In this document: in pieces, positions 1 through 8,773 of the stretch
Position numbering within the stretch: the first letter of the stretch is position 1
Layout of the letters: the number at the start of each line of letters is the position of its first letter
Source of the DNA: Shinella zoogloeoides
GTDB taxonomy: Bacteria; Pseudomonadota; Alphaproteobacteria; Rhizobiales; Rhizobiaceae
DNA: 64,000 nt
Assembly (NCBI RefSeq): GCF_003574625.1
Contig: NZ_QNUJ01000001.1
Span: 434,001-498,000 of the forward strand
Reading direction: 5' to 3'
Program-made: the position numbers and the translations under genes
Notes under the pieces: model-generated
The model's database searches: none
Told to the model about the DNA's origin: nothing
The model's input: only the letters and a program-made list of their open reading frames with translations

Positions 1-2547
1 CCGGCCTATTGGTCCATTTCCGCCGAGGCTCTCCTTGCGCGGCTGGATACCCGCACAAGCGGGCTTTCGAGCGAGGCCGCGAGGAACCGCCTCAACCGCA
101 TCGGGGCCAATACGATCCGGGCGGGGCAAGGTGGTTCGGCGCTTGCGGCTTTTGCGCGGCAATTCCGCAGCCCGCTTGTCCTTATCCTCATCTTTGCTGC
201 CATCGTATCGGGTGTCGTCGGTGAGGGCAGCGAGGCGGTCATCATCGGCGTCATCGTGCTGGCGAGCTGCGTTCTTTCCTTCTCGCAGGAATATGGCGCC
301 TCCCGCGCCATGCAGGCGCTTACCGCCCGCATCGCCCGCAAGGCCCTCGTGCTGCGCGACGGGCGGGAAACCCTGCTTCCCGTCGAGGAGATCGTGCCGG
401 GTGATATCGTGCGGCTTTCGGCGGGAAACCTCATCCCGGCCGACGGCATTCTCCTGGAGACGCGCGACTTCAATGTCAGTGAGGCGGCGCTGACCGGCGA
501 GACCTTCCCGGTGATCAAGACGGCGGGCATCTGCCCGCCCGAAGCCCGCCTCGGCCAACGGACGAACACGGCCTTCACCGGCACCTCCGTGCGCAGCGGC
601 ACGGCGAAGATGGTGGTCGTGAAGACGGGCGGCGCGACCGAGTTCGCCTCCATCGCCGCGACCATCGCCCATGTCGCGCCGGAGACGGATTTCGCGCGCG
701 GCATTCGCCGCTTCGGCTATCTCATGACGGAGATTATGCTGGTCATCGTCATCCTCGTCTTCTTCGCCAATCTCCTGCTGCATCGCCCGGCGGTGGATTC
801 GCTGCTGTTTTCCCTGGCGCTCGCCGTGGGGCTGACGCCCGAACTGCTGCCGGCGATCATCAGCGTGACGCTGGCGCGTGGTGCCCGCACCATGGCCGCG
901 AACGGCGTCATCGTGCGTCGGCTCGACGCCATCGAGAACCTCGGCAGCATGGACCTTCTGTGCACGGACAAGACCGGTACCCTGACGGAAGGTGTCATTC
1001 ATCTCGACGCCTGCCTGGACGTTGCCGGGACCGATGCACCGCAGGTGCGGCTTTGGGCGCTGCTGAACGCCACATTGCAGACGGGAATGGCGAACCCGCT
1101 GGACGAGGCCATCGCCTCCGGAAAGGGCGCGCGGGACGACATTGCCGCCTATGCCAAGGTAGACGAGATCCCCTATGATTTCATCCGCAAGCGGCTCTCC
1201 GTCGTCGTCCGTCGGGCGGAGGAGCCGGAAGACCTGATGATCTGCAAGGGCGCGGTGCAGACCGTGGTCGGGGCCTGCTCCTTCGTGCTTGCCGAGGACG
1301 GCGCGCCGGTGCCGCTCGATGCAGCCGCGGCTGCGGCGATCGATGGGAGGGTGCAGGCCTGGAGCGGAAAGGGATATCGCGTTCTCGGACTGGCCGTGCG
1401 CCGCTTCGCGCGGCAGGACAGCTATCGCCGGGAGGACGAGGCCGATCTTGCCCTTGCCGGCTTCCTGCTGTTCTTCGATCCACCCAAGACGGGCATGGCG
1501 GAAACGCTGAAGGCGCTGGCATCCCGTGGCATCAAGGTGAAGATCATTACGGGCGACAATCGCTATGTCGCTGCCCATCTTGCCGAAACCGTGGGGCTGC
1601 CGCACCGCCGCGTCCTCACAGGAACCGAGGTGAGCCGACTGACGAAGGAGGCACTGGTGCGCCGCGTCTCCCAGAACGATATCTTCGCGGAGATCGATCC
1701 GAACCAGAAGGAGCGCATTATCGCGGCGCTGCGCAAGCACGGCCATGTCGTCGGCTATCTCGGCGACGGCATCAACGATGCACCGGCCCTGCACGAGGCC
1801 GATGTCGGCATTTCCGTCGAGGGCGCGGTGGACGTGGCGCGCGAGGCGGCCGACATGATCCTGCTCCAGCGCGACCTCGGCGTGCTGCTGCGCGGGATCG
1901 ACGACGGACGGAAAACCTTCGCCAACACGATGAAATACATTTCCATCACCACCAGCGCGAATTTCGGCAATATGGTTTCGATGGCCTTCGCCTCGCTCGC
2001 CCTGCCGTTCCTGCCGCTGCTCGCACCGCAGATCCTGCTCAACAATTTCCTGGCAGACATGCCGTCGCTCGCCATCGCCACCGACAATGTCGACCTCGAT
2101 CAGGTCCGCACGCCGCGACGCTGGGACATTGCCTTCGTGCGCCGCTTCATGGTGACCTTCGGTCTGGTCAGCTCGCTTTTCGATTTGGTGACCTTCGCCT
2201 TCCTCCTCCTCGTCGCTGGGGCGACGGCCTCGGTATTCCAGACCGGGTGGTTTGTTGAATCCTTGGTTACTCAGCTTGCCATCGTTCTCGTTGTGCGGAC
2301 GCATGTAGCCTTCTGGCGCAGCCGCCCGAGCGCCTTACTTTCCTCGCTGACGCTGGCCGTCGCCGTGTTTGCCATCGCGATCCCCTATCTGCCCGGCGCG
2401 GACTGGTTCGGCTTCGTTGCTCTACCGCTGCCGGTCGTCGGCGGTCTGATCGCGATCACGCTTGCCTATCTGGCGGTTTCGGAAACGGCAAAACACTGGT
2501 TCTTCGCGCGCGAGCGCCACCGCAGGCAAGTACGGCGCCGCGTTTGA
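1..2547 (+). CDS. mgtA: Magnesium-translocating P-type ATPase (5' partial)
   Basis: Type III P-type ATPase that imports Mg2+ across the inner membrane at the cost of ATP. The frame is open from base 1 and already reads as the cation-ATPase N-terminal domain, so the gene begins before the window; about 848 codons are visible and roughly 40-50 are missing. In the visible numbering: first membrane pair about residues 55-95, actuator TGE at 165-167, the TPELLP membrane motif near 278-284, phosphorylated Asp 323 in DKTGTLT, and the GDGIND hinge at 588-593, followed by the C-terminal membrane helices. The stop codon lies inside an FNR/FixK-type box that probably serves the next gene. An MgtA/MgtB-like assignment is firm from the DKTGTLTEG and TPELLP context; transport specificity is family knowledge. 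Confidence 0.9.
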   Translation, partial: PAYWSISAEALLARLDTRTSGLSSEAARNRLNRIGANTIRAGQGGSALAAFARQFRSPLVLILIFAAIVSGVVGEGSEAVIIGVIVLASCVLSFSQEYGASRAMQALTARIARKALVLRDGRETLLPVEEIVPGDIVRLSAGNLIPADGILLETRDFNVSEAALTGETFPVIKTAGICPPEARLGQRTNTAFTGTSVRSGTAKMVVVKTGGATEFASIAATIAHVAPETDFARGIRRFGYLMTEIMLVIVILVFFANLLLHRPAVDSLLFSLALAVGLTPELLPAIISVTLARGARTMAANGVIVRRLDAIENLGSMDLLCTDKTGTLTEGVIHLDACLDVAGTDAPQVRLWALLNATLQTGMANPLDEAIASGKGARDDIAAYAKVDEIPYDFIRKRLSVVVRRAEEPEDLMICKGAVQTVVGACSFVLAEDGAPVPLDAAAAAAIDGRVQAWSGKGYRVLGLAVRRFARQDSYRREDEADLALAGFLLFFDPPKTGMAETLKALASRGIKVKIITGDNRYVAAHLAETVGLPHRRVLTGTEVSRLTKEALVRRVSQNDIFAEIDPNQKERIIAALRKHGHVVGYLGDGINDAPALHEADVGISVEGAVDVAREAADMILLQRDLGVLLRGIDDGRKTFANTMKYISITTSANFGNMVSMAFASLALPFLPLLAPQILLNNFLADMPSLAIATDNVDLDQVRTPRRWDIAFVRRFMVTFGLVSSLFDLVTFAFLLLVAGATASVFQTGWFVESLVTQLAIVLVVRTHVAFWRSRPSALLSSLTLAVAVFAIAIPYLPGADWFGFVALPLPVVGGLIAITLAYLAVSETAKHWFFARERHRRQVRRRV

Positions 2548-2557
2548 CCCGGGTCAA
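2544..2557. promoter_or_regulatory. FNR/FixK box 1
   Basis: TTGACCCGGGTCAA is a perfect 14-bp palindrome matching the anaerobox pattern TTGAY-N4-RTCAA bound by Fnr/FixK-family proteins. It overlaps the stop codon of the Mg2+ ATPase, and its centre is about 56 bp before the start of the NQO-like gene. That would suit an activator centred near -41 with a short leader. A FixK-like protein is encoded nearby. Confidence 0.7.
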
Positions 2558-2606
2558 GGCACCGACGCGGCAAAAGGATTTGATGGTGGTTCATCAGGAG
2601 ATCGCC

Positions 2607-3200
2607 ATGCCGCGCCGCATCCTCGTCATCATCGGCCATCCCGACCCGGAACCGAAACGGCTTTGCCGGGCGCTCACCGCCAGCTATGCTGATGGAGCCC
2701 GTTCCGCGGGACATGAGGTGCAGCTTATCGATGTCGCGGCGCTTGACTTCCCCCCGTTGCGTTCGATGGAGGAATTCGAGCAGCGCCCCCTGCCGGTGAC
2801 GCTGGAGGCAGCGGTTGAGGCAATCCGGCATGCCGAGCACATCGTCTTCGTCTTCCCGCTATGGCTCGGTACGATGCCGGCCTTATTGAAAGCCTTTCTG
2901 GAGCAGGTGATGCGCCCCGGCGTCGCATTCGCCTATTCAGAAGCGGGCGGCGGCGGTTTCGCGCGAACGCTGCTCAAGGGGCGTTCCGCGCGGATCATCG
3001 TGACCATGGGCATGCCCGCCTTCTTCTACCGGCTCTGGTATCTCGGCCACGGCGTCGCGGGTATACGCCGCAACATCCTGAACTTCGTGGGCATCAGCCC
3101 CGTCCGGGAAACGCTGTTCGGCATGGTAGATGGCGCAAGCGCCGAGACGCGCGCAAAATCGCTCACGAAGATGCGGGCCCTCGGTGCGCGCGCCGGCTGA
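2607..3200 (+). CDS. NAD(P)H dehydrogenase (quinone)/flavodoxin-fold oxidoreductase
   Basis: Flavodoxin-2 fold protein of the NQO1/MdaB group (197 aa), a cytoplasmic FMN/FAD enzyme that probably reduces quinones or similar acceptors with NAD(P)H. The N-terminal ILVIIGHPDP loop is the phosphate-binding start of the fold, and FVFPLWLGTMPALLKAFLE is the conserved flavin-contacting segment near residues 73-91. I chose the ATG at 2607 because CAGGAG sits six bases before it; an in-frame TTG at 2544 lies inside the FNR box and is unlikely. The gene ends 11 bp from the convergent alcohol dehydrogenase. The substrate is unknown. Confidence 0.8.
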   Translation: MPRRILVIIGHPDPEPKRLCRALTASYADGARSAGHEVQLIDVAALDFPPLRSMEEFEQRPLPVTLEAAVEAIRHAEHIVFVFPLWLGTMPALLKAFLEQVMRPGVAFAYSEAGGGGFARTLLKGRSARIIVTMGMPAFFYRLWYLGHGVAGIRRNILNFVGISPVRETLFGMVDGASAETRAKSLTKMRALGARAG

Positions 3201-3211
3201 CCGGCAAGGTC

Positions 3212-4195
3212 TCAAGGCACCAGCACGGCCGCGCCGTTGAGACGGCCCGCCCTGAGATCGGCAAGAGCTTCGTTGGCTGCGGCGAGGGGATAGGTCGTGG
3301 TGTGCGTGCGCACGCCGGCGGCATGCGCCACCGGAAAGAATGTCTCCGCGTCGCGCCGCGTCAGGTTGGCCACGGAGACGAGCTCCCGCTCCTCCCACAG
3401 CACCGCATAGGGCATGGACGGGATGTCGCTCATGTGAATGCCGCCGCAAACGACACGGCCCGCCTTGCGAACCGCGCGTAGCGCCGCCGGCACGAGTTCA
3501 CCCACAGGGGCGAAGATCAGTGCAGCATCGAGCGGAACTGACGGCACCTCCTGTGAACCGCCGGCCCAGACGGCGCCGAGGCCGAGCGCAAATTGCTGCG
3601 CATCCGTATCGCCAGGCCGGGTGAAAGCATAGACCTCGCGGCCCTGCCAGACGCAGACCTGCGCGATGATATGGGCCGCGGCGCCGAAGCCATAGAGCCC
3701 GATGCGCTTTCCCTCGCCCGCTTTCGTCAAGGCCCGCCACCCGATTAGCCCCGCGCACAGGAGGGGGGCCAGCGCAACCGGATCGGCGTCGGGGTCGAGA
3801 TCGAAGGCGAAGCCGGCGTCGGCCACCGCATGGGTGGCAAAACCGCCATCACGCGTGTAGCCGGTGAAAAGCGGCGCATCGCAAAGGTTTTCCGCATCGG
3901 ACCGGCAATAGGGGCAGGTGCCGCAGGTATGCCCGAGCCAGGGCACGCCGACGCGCCGGCCGAGCCGAGAGGCATCGACACCGGGCCCGACGGCCTCGAC
4001 GATGCCGACGATCTCATGCCCCGGCACAAGCGGCAGCTTCGGATGTTCCAGCTCGCCGTCGACGACGTGGAGATCCGTGCGGCACACCGCGCAGGCCTCG
4101 ACCGTCAGCCTTATTTCGCCCGGTCCAGGGATCGGATCGGGATGTTCAACCAGGACAAGCCTTGTTCTCGGTCTTTCCAGGATCATCGCCTTCAT
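3212..4195 (-). CDS. adhA: Zinc-dependent alcohol dehydrogenase
   Basis: Medium-chain zinc alcohol dehydrogenase (327 aa), oxidising alcohols or reducing aldehydes with NAD(P). The N-terminal GroES-like half carries the catalytic zinc ligands (C in VCRTDLH, GHE in VPGHEIVG) and the four-Cys structural zinc site (CGTCPYCRSDAENLC). The Rossmann half begins at IGLYGFGAAAH. It resembles the AdhA/'zinc-binding alcohol dehydrogenase family' proteins found in bacterial low-oxygen modules. The start at 4195 is preceded by a clear GGAGGT. It lies 82 bp downstream of the BON-domain gene on the same strand and may share the FNR-box promoter at 5008. The symbol is by resemblance only. Confidence 0.85.
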   Translation of the reverse strand: MKAMILERPRTRLVLVEHPDPIPGPGEIRLTVEACAVCRTDLHVVDGELEHPKLPLVPGHEIVGIVEAVGPGVDASRLGRRVGVPWLGHTCGTCPYCRSDAENLCDAPLFTGYTRDGGFATHAVADAGFAFDLDPDADPVALAPLLCAGLIGWRALTKAGEGKRIGLYGFGAAAHIIAQVCVWQGREVYAFTRPGDTDAQQFALGLGAVWAGGSQEVPSVPLDAALIFAPVGELVPAALRAVRKAGRVVCGGIHMSDIPSMPYAVLWEERELVSVANLTRRDAETFFPVAHAAGVRTHTTTYPLAAANEALADLRAGRLNGAAVLVP

Positions 4196-4277
4196 CGCTG
4201 ACCTCCAGTAGAAGATGCGAAAAATGTGAGGCGGAAGCATTGCTCCCGCCTCGTCGGCCGTCGTCAGTCGTGTCACA

Positions 4278-4928
4278 TCATCCGACGGAAATGTGGTCTT
4301 CGACCGCATGGACGCCGGCGGCGGCCCAGGCAGCCTGTTCGGCGGCACGGCGTTCGGACCACGCATGGACCCGGCCGTCCAGGCGTACCTTGCCGCCATC
4401 GAGAACGGCGACTTTGATTGCCTGCGCTTCGACCTCCGCATTGCGTTTCAGCGCATCTTCGATCCGCTTCTTCACGTCGAGCGCCGAGACGTGGTGCTTG
4501 ATCTCGACCTGGTTCGTCACGCCGATGACGCCGGCGAGGTCACGCACCGCATTGGCGGCCGCGATCCGCTGATATTGCCAGTCGACCTTGCCGCTCAGCG
4601 TGATCCAGCCCTTCTGGACCTTCACCTGCACGGCGTTGTCGGGGACCGATGTGTTCCAGGCGATCGAATTGATGGCGCGCTTGGCGATTTCGTCATCGGC
4701 CGTGCGGTTGGTTCCGAATGGCCGTACTTCGATCTCCTGGGCGATGCCCTTGACGCCCTTGACCCGTCCCACGACGTCCTCGATCTTGAGTTTCTGGCTG
4801 TAGGTCGGGACATGCCCGGTCAGCGTGATGATGCCGTTCTCCACCGCCACGCCGATATCGGCCGCGTCGATGCTGGGTTCGAAGTCGAGTTCGTCCAGGA
4901 TGTCCTGTCTCAATGTGCTGTCATTCAT
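4278..4928 (-). CDS. BON-domain protein (three BON repeats)
   Basis: 216-aa protein built of three consecutive BON domains (about residues 4-72, 76-145 and 148-215), recognisable by repeated patterns such as GIITLTGHV, GWITLSGKVDW and GKVRLDGRVHAW. BON domains bind phospholipid or other proteins and occur in OsmY-type stress proteins. No signal peptide or membrane helix is seen, so this copy is probably cytoplasmic or peripheral. Start 4928 (MNDSTLRQD) has GAGGTG six bases upstream; the longer open frame to 5090 would run through the FNR box and is rejected. Probably the first gene of an FNR/FixK-controlled unit with the alcohol dehydrogenase. Confidence 0.85.
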   Translation of the reverse strand: MNDSTLRQDILDELDFEPSIDAADIGVAVENGIITLTGHVPTYSQKLKIEDVVGRVKGVKGIAQEIEVRPFGTNRTADDEIAKRAINSIAWNTSVPDNAVQVKVQKGWITLSGKVDWQYQRIAAANAVRDLAGVIGVTNQVEIKHHVSALDVKKRIEDALKRNAEVEAQAIKVAVLDGGKVRLDGRVHAWSERRAAEQAAWAAAGVHAVEDHISVG

Positions 4929-5007
4929 GACTTTCACCTCGTTCTTCCGGCGGGCACCATTCCCGCCCTGAGCCTGTTCATTCTCCGACGGGAAAGGCCT
5001 GCATGCG

Positions 5008-5021
5008 TTGACCGGCGTCAA
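5008..5021. promoter_or_regulatory. FNR/FixK box 2
   Basis: TTGACCGGCGTCAA fits TTGAY-N4-RTCAA with intact half-sites. Its centre is about 86 bp upstream of the BON-protein start on the minus strand, room for a class II activator site plus a short leader. Identical in all 14 bases to box 3 at 8697. Confidence 0.7.
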
Positions 5022-5044
5022 AATCGGCATTTTTCGAACGTCAC

Positions 5045-5248
5045 CTAGCTGTCGCTGGCGGGCTTCTCGCCATCGCCCCAAGGCCGCCAATGGGTGGGGG
5101 ACACATCGACACGCTCACGCGTGCCCGATTTCACCCACCCGACCAGCGTGCGCCGGCAGGGAAAGATCAGCGTGTGCGTTCCGTCGCGGTCGACGACTGC
5201 CAGTTCGATATCCTGATTGTAGGGAGCGGTGGAAACCGGTTGCCACAT
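5045..5248 (-). CDS. Conserved hypothetical protein (small, rhizobial)
   Basis: 67-aa protein beginning MWQPVSTAPYN and ending in a charged tail. From memory this opening, with an internal FPCRR motif and PTHWRPW near the C-terminus, recurs in short hypothetical proteins of Rhizobiales; no function is known to me. It has no signal peptide, membrane helix or cysteine cluster. There is no convincing Shine-Dalgarno sequence, and it follows the host-attachment gene by 36 bp, so it may be translated from a shared message. It ends just before FNR box 2. Confidence 0.6.
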   Translation of the reverse strand: MWQPVSTAPYNQDIELAVVDRDGTHTLIFPCRRTLVGWVKSGTRERVDVSPTHWRPWGDGEKPASDS

Positions 5249-5284
5249 TGAGCGATGTCTACGAGGAGCCGGATGCGAAGGCGC

Positions 5285-5689
5285 TCAGGCCGTTCGAATA
5301 GCAGCCTCGATCTCCGTTTTGGAGCGTCCGGTCATGTCCTTGACGATTTCGCCAAGCAGCCGTTCCTTCAGACTCCGATGAAAGTGCCGACGCATTTCGC
5401 CGAGGGTTCGCGCGTCCGCGATGATGAGCAGCGTGGTGATCTCGCAGGCGACAGCCGCCCGGTTAAGCGCGGCGCAGGCCGTGGCGGCGAAATCGTCTTC
5501 GAGGAGGCGCATCTTGTCCGGGTTGGCGATGCTGTTCCTGTGGTGTGCGCCGGAGCCGCCATGTCCTTCCGGCAGCCGGGGCGTGGGCAGGGCGAGGAGT
5601 TCGATGCCGGGCTCGTGGGCCATGTTCTTGAAGAGAAGCAATCTGTGGCCGTCGACGACCGCCACTGTCGCGCCATTGGGTAGGATCAT
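5285..5689 (-). CDS. Host attachment family protein
   Basis: 134-aa member of the 'protein required for attachment to host cells' family (AtsE-like, Pfam host_attach), known from Agrobacterium and other rhizobia; biochemical role unsettled. Features: the opening ILPNGATVAVVDGHRLLLF, a central HHRNS segment, and a C-terminal half (ALNRAAV...LLIIADARTLGEMRRHF) resembling the archaeal release-factor/eRF1-like fold this family shares. I placed the start at 5689, preceded by GGGAGAA, rather than the longer frame at 5764, which abuts the fixK-like gene. It lies 74 bp downstream of that gene and may be cotranscribed. Confidence 0.8.
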   Translation of the reverse strand: MILPNGATVAVVDGHRLLLFKNMAHEPGIELLALPTPRLPEGHGGSGAHHRNSIANPDKMRLLEDDFAATACAALNRAAVACEITTLLIIADARTLGEMRRHFHRSLKERLLGEIVKDMTGRSKTEIEAAIRTA

Positions 5690-5763
5690 TGTGGTTCTCC
5701 CTGTTGGGCCGCGCCCTACTGTCGGGTCGGCGGAATCAACGACCTGCCTCAGGTCACTGTGCA

Positions 5764-6411
5764 TCAGGCAGCGAGATCGTGCAGTGCCTGCCTTTTGACG
5801 ATCTCCACGCCGCGAAGGTTCGGCAGCCGGATGACGCCTTTCTGGCGGAGCCTTGAAAACACGCGGGAAACGGTTTCGATGCTGAGGCCGAGATAGTCGC
5901 CGATATCGGCGCGAGCCATTTGCAGCTCGATCAGCCGCAGGCCGCCCTGGCGCTCCGACATGTCGAGAAGGAAGGCGGCGACGCGTTCCGTCGCGTTCTG
6001 CCGGCCGAGCACGAGCAGATGCTCCTGCGCCCGAACGAGGCTTTGCAGGGCCATGGGAAGCAGTGCGCCGGCATGATCACCATGGAGCGGCGTGGTGCGC
6101 TGCATTCTTATGCCCGTTGCGCATGTTGCTTCGGCAAAGAAATGGTGGTTGGCGTCGGTCTCGAACCCGAACATCTCCCCGGCGAGGTGAAAGGCGGAAA
6201 TCTGGCGTCGTCCATCCGCCAGCAGCCGATAGACCCGCACGGCGCCGAACTCCACGGTATAGAGGCTGCCGCACTTTTCGCCCTGCGCATAGATTTCCGC
6301 GCCGGCGGGAAAGAATGTCGGCGCGTCGCTTGCCGGTCGACGACCGGCCATCCCCGGATCGAAGGCGGCCCTGCGATGAAACGATGTCAGAATATCTTCA
6401 TGAACGGTCAT
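5764..6411 (-). CDS. fixK: Crp/Fnr-family regulator, FixK-like
   Basis: 215-aa transcription factor with an N-terminal cyclic-nucleotide-binding-like beta barrel (about 30-140) and a C-terminal winged helix (about 145-212). The recognition helix LSIETVSRVFSRLR carries the E..SR signature of proteins that bind TTGAT-type FNR boxes. The first 40 residues contain no cysteine, so the Fe-S cluster of true Fnr/FnrN is absent; this is the FixK design, where oxygen is sensed upstream by FixL/FixJ. A GGGAGAA precedes the ATG, and a FixJ-like motif lies 69-85 bp upstream. Its likely targets are the four boxes listed here. The exact paralogue (FixK versus another FixK-like) cannot be decided from sequence alone. 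Confidence 0.85.
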   Translation of the reverse strand: MTVHEDILTSFHRRAAFDPGMAGRRPASDAPTFFPAGAEIYAQGEKCGSLYTVEFGAVRVYRLLADGRRQISAFHLAGEMFGFETDANHHFFAEATCATGIRMQRTTPLHGDHAGALLPMALQSLVRAQEHLLVLGRQNATERVAAFLLDMSERQGGLRLIELQMARADIGDYLGLSIETVSRVFSRLRQKGVIRLPNLRGVEIVKRQALHDLAA

Positions 6412-6479
6412 GATTTTCTCCCTGAAGTCGATGGGAGATCATCGCGCAAATCCTGCGAAACGAAATTCGGTCATGTCCG

Positions 6480-6496
6480 TAGGGGAAAATGCTTAG
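6480..6496 (-). promoter_or_regulatory. Possible FixJ binding site upstream of fixK-like gene
   Basis: On the minus strand these 17 bases read CTAAGCATTTTCCCCTA. They resemble the FixJ-phosphate site I recall from Sinorhizobium fixK/nifA promoters (approximately GTAAGTAATTTCCCTTA, 13 of 17 identical). The position, 69-85 bp before the start codon, suits a response-regulator activation site. The consensus is from memory. Confidence 0.4.
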
Positions 6497-6524
6497 CAGT
6501 CTGCCCGCGCCGTTGGCGGCGGCC

Positions 6525-7151
6525 TCAACGACGGGTGCTGGCGACCTTGAGGGCGATAGCCATTCGGACGAGTTCGGCAAGGCTTTTTGCTTGCATCTTC
6601 GACATGATGTTGGCGCGGTGGACCTCTACCGTGCGCGGGCTGATGTCGAGATCGTAGGCGATCGTCTTGTTGGGCAGGCCGGAGACGACGGCGGAGAGGA
6701 CCTCGCGCTCTCGATCCGAAAGGCTGCTCAGGCGTGTCCGCAACGCCCCGGTATCGCCGGAAACCTCGACTGTGTCTTCCAATCGGCTGGCAGCCCGCGT
6801 GATCGCGTCGATCAGGGTTCCGTCCTCAAACGGCTTTTCGATGAAATCGATCGCGCCGGCCTTCATGGCCGACACTGCCATCGGCACGTCGCCGTGCCCG
6901 GTGATCACGATTGCCGGGGGGAGGGCTTTGATTGCGCCGAGTTTCTCCAGCAGCTCGACGCCGCTCATATCCGGCATCCGCAGGTCGGTCACCAGACAGG
7001 CATGGGCGAGTGTCGGCGCGACGGCGAGGAAATGGGTGGCGGATTCGTGCACGCGCACTGTGAAACCCGACATGGTGAGAAGAAAGGCCAGCGATTTGCG
7101 CACCGGCTCTTCGTCGTCGACAATATGCACGACATAGCTATCAGGTTTCAT
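6525..7151 (-). CDS. fixJ: Two-component response regulator FixJ
   Basis: 208-aa NarL/FixJ-family regulator. Receiver domain (about 6-122) has the acidic pair at 12-13, phospho-acceptor Asp 56 in [12 protein letters not shown], Thr in [12 protein letters not shown] and Lys in EKPF. The C-terminal LuxR-type HTH (about 140-200) contains [19 protein letters not shown]. Phosphorylated by the adjacent FixL at low oxygen, it should activate the fixK-like gene 113 bp downstream. The start at 7151 ([10 protein letters not shown]) overlaps the end of fixL by 11 bp, implying translational coupling; a start at 7172 would add seven non-conserved residues. Confidence 0.9.
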   Translation of the reverse strand: MKPDSYVVHIVDDEEPVRKSLAFLLTMSGFTVRVHESATHFLAVAPTLAHACLVTDLRMPDMSGVELLEKLGAIKALPPAIVITGHGDVPMAVSAMKAGAIDFIEKPFEDGTLIDAITRAASRLEDTVEVSGDTGALRTRLSSLSDREREVLSAVVSGLPNKTIAYDLDISPRTVEVHRANIMSKMQAKSLAELVRMAIALKVASTRR

Positions 7152-8649
7152 AGTCCGCCCCCTGTCCGGCAACCGGCAAGGAGAACCGGAACGTCGTTCC
7201 GCCGCTCTCGTTGCGCCGCGCCGATATCTCGCCCCGATGGGCCTCCACGATACGCTTGGATATGGACAGCCCTATACCCATGCCGCTCGCCTTGCTGGTG
7301 ACGAAAGGCTGGAACAGCCGGGAAGCGATCTCGTCGGAAATGCCTGGCCCTGTATCGGCGACTTCCACGACGACCTGATCGGCTCCGTCCGTCAGGGTGC
7401 GCACGACCAGTTCGCGTCGCCCGCTATCGCGCATGGCTTCCATGGCGTTGCGCATCAGATTGATGAGAACCTGCTGAATCTGGACGCGGTCGACAAGAAC
7501 CGCTTTGGTATTAGGCGAAAAGGCGAAAACCGATCGGATGCCGAGTTCCCTTGACCCGACAAGGGCGAGCGCACCGGCTTCCTCGATCAGTTTGCGCATG
7601 TCGTGCGGCGCTTTTTCCGTTTCGCCACGCGTGACGAACTCGCGAAGGTGGCGGATGATTTCGCCGGCTCGCAATGATTGCTTTGCGGTCTCTTCCAGCG
7701 CCTCCCGCATCTGGGCGACGGGTTCCTCCGTCATGCCGTCCAGCAGCCTGACACAGCCCTGGGAATAGTTTGCGATGGCCGCCAGCGGCTGGTTGAGTTC
7801 ATGCGCCAGCGTGGAGGCCATTTCTCCCAGTTCGTTGAGCCGCGCGAGCCGCGCCAGTTCGTTCTGGATTTCCTGCAGCCGCGCCTCGGACTCCTCGCGT
7901 TCGGTCAGGTCGCGAATGAAGCCCGTGAAGAAACGGCCATTCGAAGATTGCACCTCCCCGACCGCGAGCTTCATTGGAAAGGTCGAGCCGTCCCGACGAA
8001 GGCCCACGACCACGCGGTCCACCCCGATGATGCGCTTCTCGCCCGTTCTGACGTAGCGCTCGATATATCCGTCGTGCTCGCGATGATAGGGTTCCGGCAT
8101 GAGGATATCGACGTTTCGGCCGAGCACCTCAGCCTCGGTATAGCCGAACTGCCGCACGGCGGCGGCGCTGAAAGAGGTGATGCGCGCCTGTTCGTCGATG
8201 ACGACCGTCGCGTCGGGCACGGTGTCGAGGATCGAGCGGAGATGCGCCTCCCGCGCCCTGAGCGCGCTTTCGGTTCTGTCTATGGCCCTGCGCGCGTGGT
8301 GCAGCATCTCGCCCATCCACGTGATCGCCAGCCCGACGAGCGCGAAGACTGTGACCTGAAGCCAGATTGTTCCGTTGGGGCCGGCGACATAGGTCGCGCT
8401 GGCGAGCGAAAGGGCCAGTGCTAAAAGGCCAGGCCCCATGCCGCCGGCGATGGCAGCGACGAGGATAACCGGAATGAAAAGGATGAATGTCGCGGTATTC
8501 CCGAATACGCCCTGAAGCAGCCAGCGAAAAGCGAAAACCGATGCCACCAACACCAGCGCCAACCCATACCCGACGCCTCCCTCGAAGCGGCGAGAAAAGA
8601 TTGCCTGCAGGAAGCGTCCCTGCAATCCGGGTAGATCGCGCGCCGGCAT
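7141..8649 (-). CDS. fixL: Oxygen sensor histidine kinase FixL
   Basis: 502-aa membrane-anchored kinase. Several hydrophobic helices occupy residues 28-115, then a PAS domain (about 130-250), then HisKA and HATPase domains. The PAS domain has the FixL heme pocket: proximal His 192 in [10 protein letters not shown] and Arg 212 in IIGVDRV, aligning with His 200 and Arg 220 of Bradyrhizobium FixL. Phospho-acceptor His 283 lies in [11 protein letters not shown] and G boxes ([27 protein letters not shown]) are intact. Deoxygenation of the heme should switch on autophosphorylation and transfer to FixJ. It is divergent from ftsH with FNR/FixK box 3 between them, so feedback by FixK is plausible. Confidence 0.92.
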   Translation of the reverse strand: MPARDLPGLQGRFLQAIFSRRFEGGVGYGLALVLVASVFAFRWLLQGVFGNTATFILFIPVILVAAIAGGMGPGLLALALSLASATYVAGPNGTIWLQVTVFALVGLAITWMGEMLHHARRAIDRTESALRAREAHLRSILDTVPDATVVIDEQARITSFSAAAVRQFGYTEAEVLGRNVDILMPEPYHREHDGYIERYVRTGEKRIIGVDRVVVGLRRDGSTFPMKLAVGEVQSSNGRFFTGFIRDLTEREESEARLQEIQNELARLARLNELGEMASTLAHELNQPLAAIANYSQGCVRLLDGMTEEPVAQMREALEETAKQSLRAGEIIRHLREFVTRGETEKAPHDMRKLIEEAGALALVGSRELGIRSVFAFSPNTKAVLVDRVQIQQVLINLMRNAMEAMRDSGRRELVVRTLTDGADQVVVEVADTGPGISDEIASRLFQPFVTSKASGMGIGLSISKRIVEAHRGEISARRNESGGTTFRFSLPVAGQGADYET

Positions 8650-8696
8650 GGTTTTCCTAACGGGACGCCAGCCCGGGCGCCATCGGGAGGAGAGAT

Positions 8697-8710
8697 TTGA
8701 CCGGCGTCAA
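8697..8710. promoter_or_regulatory. FNR/FixK box 3
   Basis: TTGACCGGCGTCAA, identical to box 2, in the 124-bp gap between divergent fixL (start 8649) and ftsH (start 8774). It is 63 bp from the ftsH start and 48 bp from the fixL start, so it could activate ftsH, repress or activate fixL, or both. Confidence 0.7.
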
Positions 8711-8773
8711 GGATACAGCCGCCCGGACATGAAAGGAAGTAAGACAGGCATATTCGAACAGGAGCGGCGCGAT

